From the NCBI GenBank assembly GCA_002068715.1, contig MWAR01000540.1, positions 1 to 7,595 of the forward strand: a stretch of 7,595 nucleotides of DNA, read 5' to 3'. This DNA is from a bacterium ADurb.Bin374 (GTDB lineage Bacteria > Riflebacteria > Ozemobacteria > Ozemobacterales > Ozemobacteraceae). The notes under the pieces were generated by a model, which worked only from the letters and a program-made list of their open reading frames with translations, ran no database searches and was not told the origin of the DNA. Both the position numbers and the translations under genes were made by a program. This document shows, in pieces, positions 5,072 to 7,595 of the stretch. The first letter of the stretch is position 1. The number at the start of each line of letters is the position of its first letter.

Positions 5072-6474
5072 GTCGCTCGCATCGCCGCGCCGTGACCCTC
5101 GTCGAGATTCTCGTCGGTCTGGGAGTCCTAGCCGTCATCGGAGTCATGCTGGTTTCCACCCTGCGTTCCGGCCGAAAGGAGATCCAGTTTTCCTCGGATC
5201 ATCTGAACGCGGTCATTCTCTCGCAGAAGGTCCTGGAGGATCTGATCGAGGAGATGGCGATGAATTCCTACGGCCTCGAGACCCTCGGGGTTCAGGGTGC
5301 CACCCCCGTTCTCCAGGAAATCATCGACGGTCATTCGGTGTTTTTCTCGTATCTCGAGGACCGCAAGGAGCCCTGGGGCTTCATCGATCCGGTAGCCGAC
5401 GGTTCTATATCGTCACAGATGCAACCGTTGTATGACGATATCAGGAAATTCAAGTTCGGTCTTTCGGGGGACCGCAACGCCCCGCCAGGAAACGGTGAAG
5501 ACAGCAATCTAGTCACCTGCAGGCTCGATTTTTCCTGGCAGACCCAGACTGGGAAAGGCGAGTTCGGATCGACCTGCCAGTTGTTTTCTCCGGCCGAGGA
5601 AAAGAAAGCCGATCTGGCCGCCGCCGTCGACGAATCGGCGCTCGACGCACGCATTTCCGCCGAAGTGTACAATCAGCCGGGCAAGGCGATTCCGGAACTG
5701 GCCACGGAGATCGGGGAGAACGTCGAAACGATCCTGGCGCTTGGCCGAATTGCGCTGCTGACACGGGATTTCGTCAATTCCGAGTCCTTCCGGCGCCAGA
5801 AGGAGAATATCGCCGAGGCGAAGCAGCGATTGAGCCTGACGCCGGCGACGAGCCTGGATACGCAGTATGAATACCGGCTCACGCTCGCCCGCCTCTGGTA
5901 TGACCTCGCCAAACAGTGTTTTCAGGTGGTCGCGTATCTGGTGCCAGCCTTCACCGAACTGAAGCAGCAAGGCCGGTTCACGGCCACTTCGGGAAGCGGC
6001 TTCGATGCCGTCGGCCTGCAGAGCCAGCTGCAGATGTACCGGATCATCTATGAGCATTTCACGGGCAGTCTGATCCAGTCGCGATACTATTATTACAGTC
6101 TGCTCCAGAGCGACCTGAGCCGGTACAAGGGTGGAAAGCGCCAGCTCCAGACGCTGCAGAAGCTGATGGATATCTACCGGGTGGCCGCCATCCTGCCCAC
6201 ACGGCCGGAAGGTGCCCAGGAATACCGAAGTTTTCTCGAGCGGATGAAAACGCTGGGCCATGGCCGCAACCCGTTTCTCGTGCGACTGGTGGATCAGGAA
6301 CTCTTGTTCCTGCAGTCGCCCTCGGAGTGGTTTGACCGGCTTCCCAACCTGAAACGGATCGCCGCCATCGTCAAGGACGAGATTCCCGGGATTCTCGGCT
6401 TCATCCGCGAAAAGAGCAACACCGCCGTCACCGGCAACTCACCGGCCAGTTCCACCACATCCGTCGGGAACTGA
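5068..6474 (+). CDS. Oversized pseudopilin with large helical C-terminal domain
   Basis: 468 residues, two to three times the length of ordinary minor pseudopilins. The N-terminus MSRSHRRA|VTLVEILVGLGVLAVIGVML is a class III signal with E13 at mature position 5. The residue before the cut is Ala8, not the usual Gly. Residues about 9-32 are the hydrophobic helix, and about 33-175 resemble a GspI/PilV-like body (LNAVILSQKVLEDLIEEM, then DLEED-poor strands including CRLDFSWQ and CQLFS). Residues about 180-445 are almost wholly helical by eye, with amphipathic segments rich in Leu, Gln, Arg and Tyr, including a YYYYSLLQ run. I do not recognise that domain. The end is a Ser/Thr/Gly tail. It overlaps the preceding gene by ATGA (5068-5071) and lies 38 bases before the VWA gene. 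Probable role: pilus or pseudopilus initiation/tip subunit with an added periplasmic or surface-exposed domain. Confidence 0.82.
   Translation: MSRSHRRAVTLVEILVGLGVLAVIGVMLVSTLRSGRKEIQFSSDHLNAVILSQKVLEDLIEEMAMNSYGLETLGVQGATPVLQEIIDGHSVFFSYLEDRKEPWGFIDPVADGSISSQMQPLYDDIRKFKFGLSGDRNAPPGNGEDSNLVTCRLDFSWQTQTGKGEFGSTCQLFSPAEEKKADLAAAVDESALDARISAEVYNQPGKAIPELATEIGENVETILALGRIALLTRDFVNSESFRRQKENIAEAKQRLSLTPATSLDTQYEYRLTLARLWYDLAKQCFQVVAYLVPAFTELKQQGRFTATSGSGFDAVGLQSQLQMYRIIYEHFTGSLIQSRYYYYSLLQSDLSRYKGGKRQLQTLQKLMDIYRVAAILPTRPEGAQEYRSFLERMKTLGHGRNPFLVRLVDQELLFLQSPSEWFDRLPNLKRIAAIVKDEIPGILGFIREKSNTAVTGNSPASSTTSVGN
5407..5441. repeat. Inverted repeat inside the large pseudopilin gene
   Basis: Arms ATATCGTCA (5407-5415) and TGACGATAT (5433-5441) are perfect complements. 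A second, smaller pair is nested inside (5420-5425 with 5427-5432, one G-T pair). It lies within coding sequence. Chance or codon choice could explain it, since similar ATATCGTC words occur elsewhere in Asp-Ile-Val codons. Confidence 0.35.
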
Positions 6475-6502
6475 CCGGTTTCACCCCACGATCACATCTC
6501 TC

Positions 6503-6507
6503 GGAGG
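6503..6507 (+). promoter_or_regulatory. Shine-Dalgarno sequence (GGAGG) of the VWA gene
   Basis: GGAGG lies five bases before the ATG at 6513. It settles the start of a gene that has no stop inside the window. Confidence 0.8.
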
Positions 6508-6512
6508 CACCC

Positions 6513-7595
6513 ATGACCCTGCCGCAGCAACAGTCACGATTATCTTCCTCGTTTTATAGTAATAGCTATTATAACAATATATTTATTCACAGATGCCTCG
6601 CGATTATTTTGGGGCTGGTGATTTTCGCCGCTGCAGGAAACCGGATCGCGCGAGCGCAGGATGAGGATGGGGCATCGGCAGCGCCCGTACAGCGGCTGAC
6701 GGCCGGTGAGGCCCAGCCATTCTCGGTGGGCGCCTCCGGCAGGCTTGCCCTCGAGTTCGACCACGCCGGGAAGCGGTATCTCGGGCTGAGGTTTTCAGCG
6801 CCGGCTTCGACGGTTCTCGAGTTGGAGGCGACGGCGACGAAGGCGGGCGGCGAAAGCAGCGTCTCGATCCGGCATACGGGCACGCTCGAAGGGACGGCCG
6901 GGCCCTCGACCCTGTTCGACGCTCTTCCGCAGATCGCGGGGACACAGCGGGTCGTGCTGACGAACAACGCCACGGAAACGGTCGGCGGAACCGTCGGGAT
7001 CGTCGACCTGGGGCCGCTTCCCAACGCCGATTTCACCGGCCGCGGCGGAAGTATGATCGTGAGGAAGGCCGCCCGCGCCGGCATCCTTCCCGAAATCGAC
7101 CACGCCCCGAACGACCTTGTCGAGATCGAACACCCCGAGTTCCGCAGTGACGCGCCGCGGTATGACGTGACGCCCGGGGGCGACGTGGTGTTCACGCTTC
7201 CCGCGGGGCTCTGGAAGCTCCGGGCCGATGCCTCGGATGCCGGCGTCAACATGTCGACGCGGTTCGTTCCCGTGATCGAGGGGAAGACCACCGTCGTCGA
7301 GAACTGGCCGTTCCTCGAAAGCGCCGATGCCACCGGTACGAGCGGAGTTTCGGGTCTGAAGATCCGGTCCGTCGCGACGGCCGGTGCGGATGTCGCGGTG
7401 CGATTCTCGACACCCGCCTGGAGCGGGACGATCGCGCCCGCGGATCTGAGCGTGACGGAGGGCGGCTCTCCGGGAACGGTTGTGGATGTTCGGCCCGTCG
7501 CCACACCGCTGCGGCTCGTTCTGCTGCTCGACTCGTCAGGCTCGATGAAGGGCGACATGAAGCAAGTCCTCGCAGCCGCAGCCGCCTTTCTCGAG
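6513..7595 (+). CDS. Secreted VWA-domain protein, N-terminal part (3' end outside window)
   Basis: The frame runs 361 codons from ATG 6513 to the window edge without a stop. Residues 1-48 are a Sec signal peptide with a long polar, Asn/Tyr/Ser-rich leader, a hydrophobic core at about 28-41 and a probable cut at ARA|QD after A48. Residues about 55-325 are rich in beta-type sequence with many Gly, Thr, Val and Asp (for example RYLGLRFSAPASTVLELEA and GDVVFTLPAGLWKLRADAS). I do not recognise this region. From about residue 333, LRLVLLLDSSGSM opens a von Willebrand factor A domain with an intact MIDAS start (D340, S342, S344 in DxSxS). VWA domains bind ligands through a metal ion. Position after three minor pilins invites comparison with PilY1, the VWA-carrying pilus-tip protein, but the N-terminal region here differs and the PilY1 beta-propeller could only lie outside the window. 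The leader is encoded by unusually AT-rich DNA (6541-6600). Confidence 0.87.
   Translation, partial: MTLPQQQSRLSSSFYSNSYYNNIFIHRCLAIILGLVIFAAAGNRIARAQDEDGASAAPVQRLTAGEAQPFSVGASGRLALEFDHAGKRYLGLRFSAPASTVLELEATATKAGGESSVSIRHTGTLEGTAGPSTLFDALPQIAGTQRVVLTNNATETVGGTVGIVDLGPLPNADFTGRGGSMIVRKAARAGILPEIDHAPNDLVEIEHPEFRSDAPRYDVTPGGDVVFTLPAGLWKLRADASDAGVNMSTRFVPVIEGKTTVVENWPFLESADATGTSGVSGLKIRSVATAGADVAVRFSTPAWSGTIAPADLSVTEGGSPGTVVDVRPVATPLRLVLLLDSSGSMKGDMKQVLAAAAAFLE

Noticed and set aside
5509..6261. Open frame on the - strand (250 codons)
   Set aside because: It is antisense to the large pseudopilin, has no recognisable motif and is explained by GC-rich codon structure.
6475..6512. Terminator between the large pseudopilin and the VWA gene
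   Set aside because: The 38-base gap has no stem-loop followed by T residues, so co-transcription is more likely.
6587..7558. Long open frame on the - strand (323 codons)
   Set aside because: It lies opposite the + strand VWA gene, which has a ribosome binding site, a signal peptide and a DSSGSM motif. The antisense product is Ser/Pro/Arg-rich without motifs, as expected for a shadow in GC-rich DNA.

Overview
The window is a stretch of a GC-rich bacterial chromosome with all convincing genes on the + strand. Both ends are cut inside genes: an iron-sulfur protein at the left edge and a secreted VWA-domain protein at the right edge. A lipoprotein with a lipobox, class III (type IV pilin-like) prepilin signals and several periplasm-bound products point to a diderm bacterium. 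The mix of a polyferredoxin, a DUF6485-type small protein, an eroded SpoIIE/PP2C-type phosphatase and unusually large pseudopilins is reminiscent of little-studied anaerobic lineages such as the candidate phylum Riflebacteria/Ozemobacteria. That taxonomic guess rests on general impression, not on a search.

Layout. (1) 1-513: C-terminal part of a polyferredoxin with four [4Fe-4S] motifs. (2) 524-577: a three-armed palindromic element that can form two mutually exclusive hairpins. (3) 613-813: a short cysteine-rich DUF6485-like protein with a strong ribosome binding site. (4) 814-1026: spacer with a perfect 14-bp palindrome just before the next gene. (5) 1027-1863: an unrecognised protein whose C-terminus may have been changed by a frameshift. 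(6) 1864-2348: non-coding, decayed DNA holding the remains of a SpoIIE/PP2C-type phosphatase whose signature pieces now lie in different frames. (7) 2349-6474: a tight four-gene unit encoding a FecR-domain lipoprotein, a PilX/GspK-like minor pilin with a proline-rich linker and helical tail, a GspJ/PilW-like minor pseudopilin, and an oversized pseudopilin with a large helical C-terminal domain. The last three overlap by ATGA, so they are probably translationally coupled. (8) 6513-7595: the start of a secreted protein whose VWA domain begins just before the right edge.

How they may work together. The succession of an E5-less PilX/GspK-like pilin, two further minor pseudopilins and then a secreted VWA protein resembles the logic of the fimU-pilV-pilW-pilX-pilY1 cluster. 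There, minor pilins form the initiating tip of a type IV pilus or type II secretion pseudopilus and carry a VWA-containing tip protein (PilY1). I infer that 2349-7595 encodes a tip/initiation complex for a pilus or secretion pseudopilus, with an envelope lipoprotein of the FecR-fold group at its head. No assembly ATPase, platform protein, secretin or major pilin lies in the window, so the partner machine must be encoded elsewhere. No tRNA, rRNA, CRISPR array, transposase or convincing intrinsic terminator was found.
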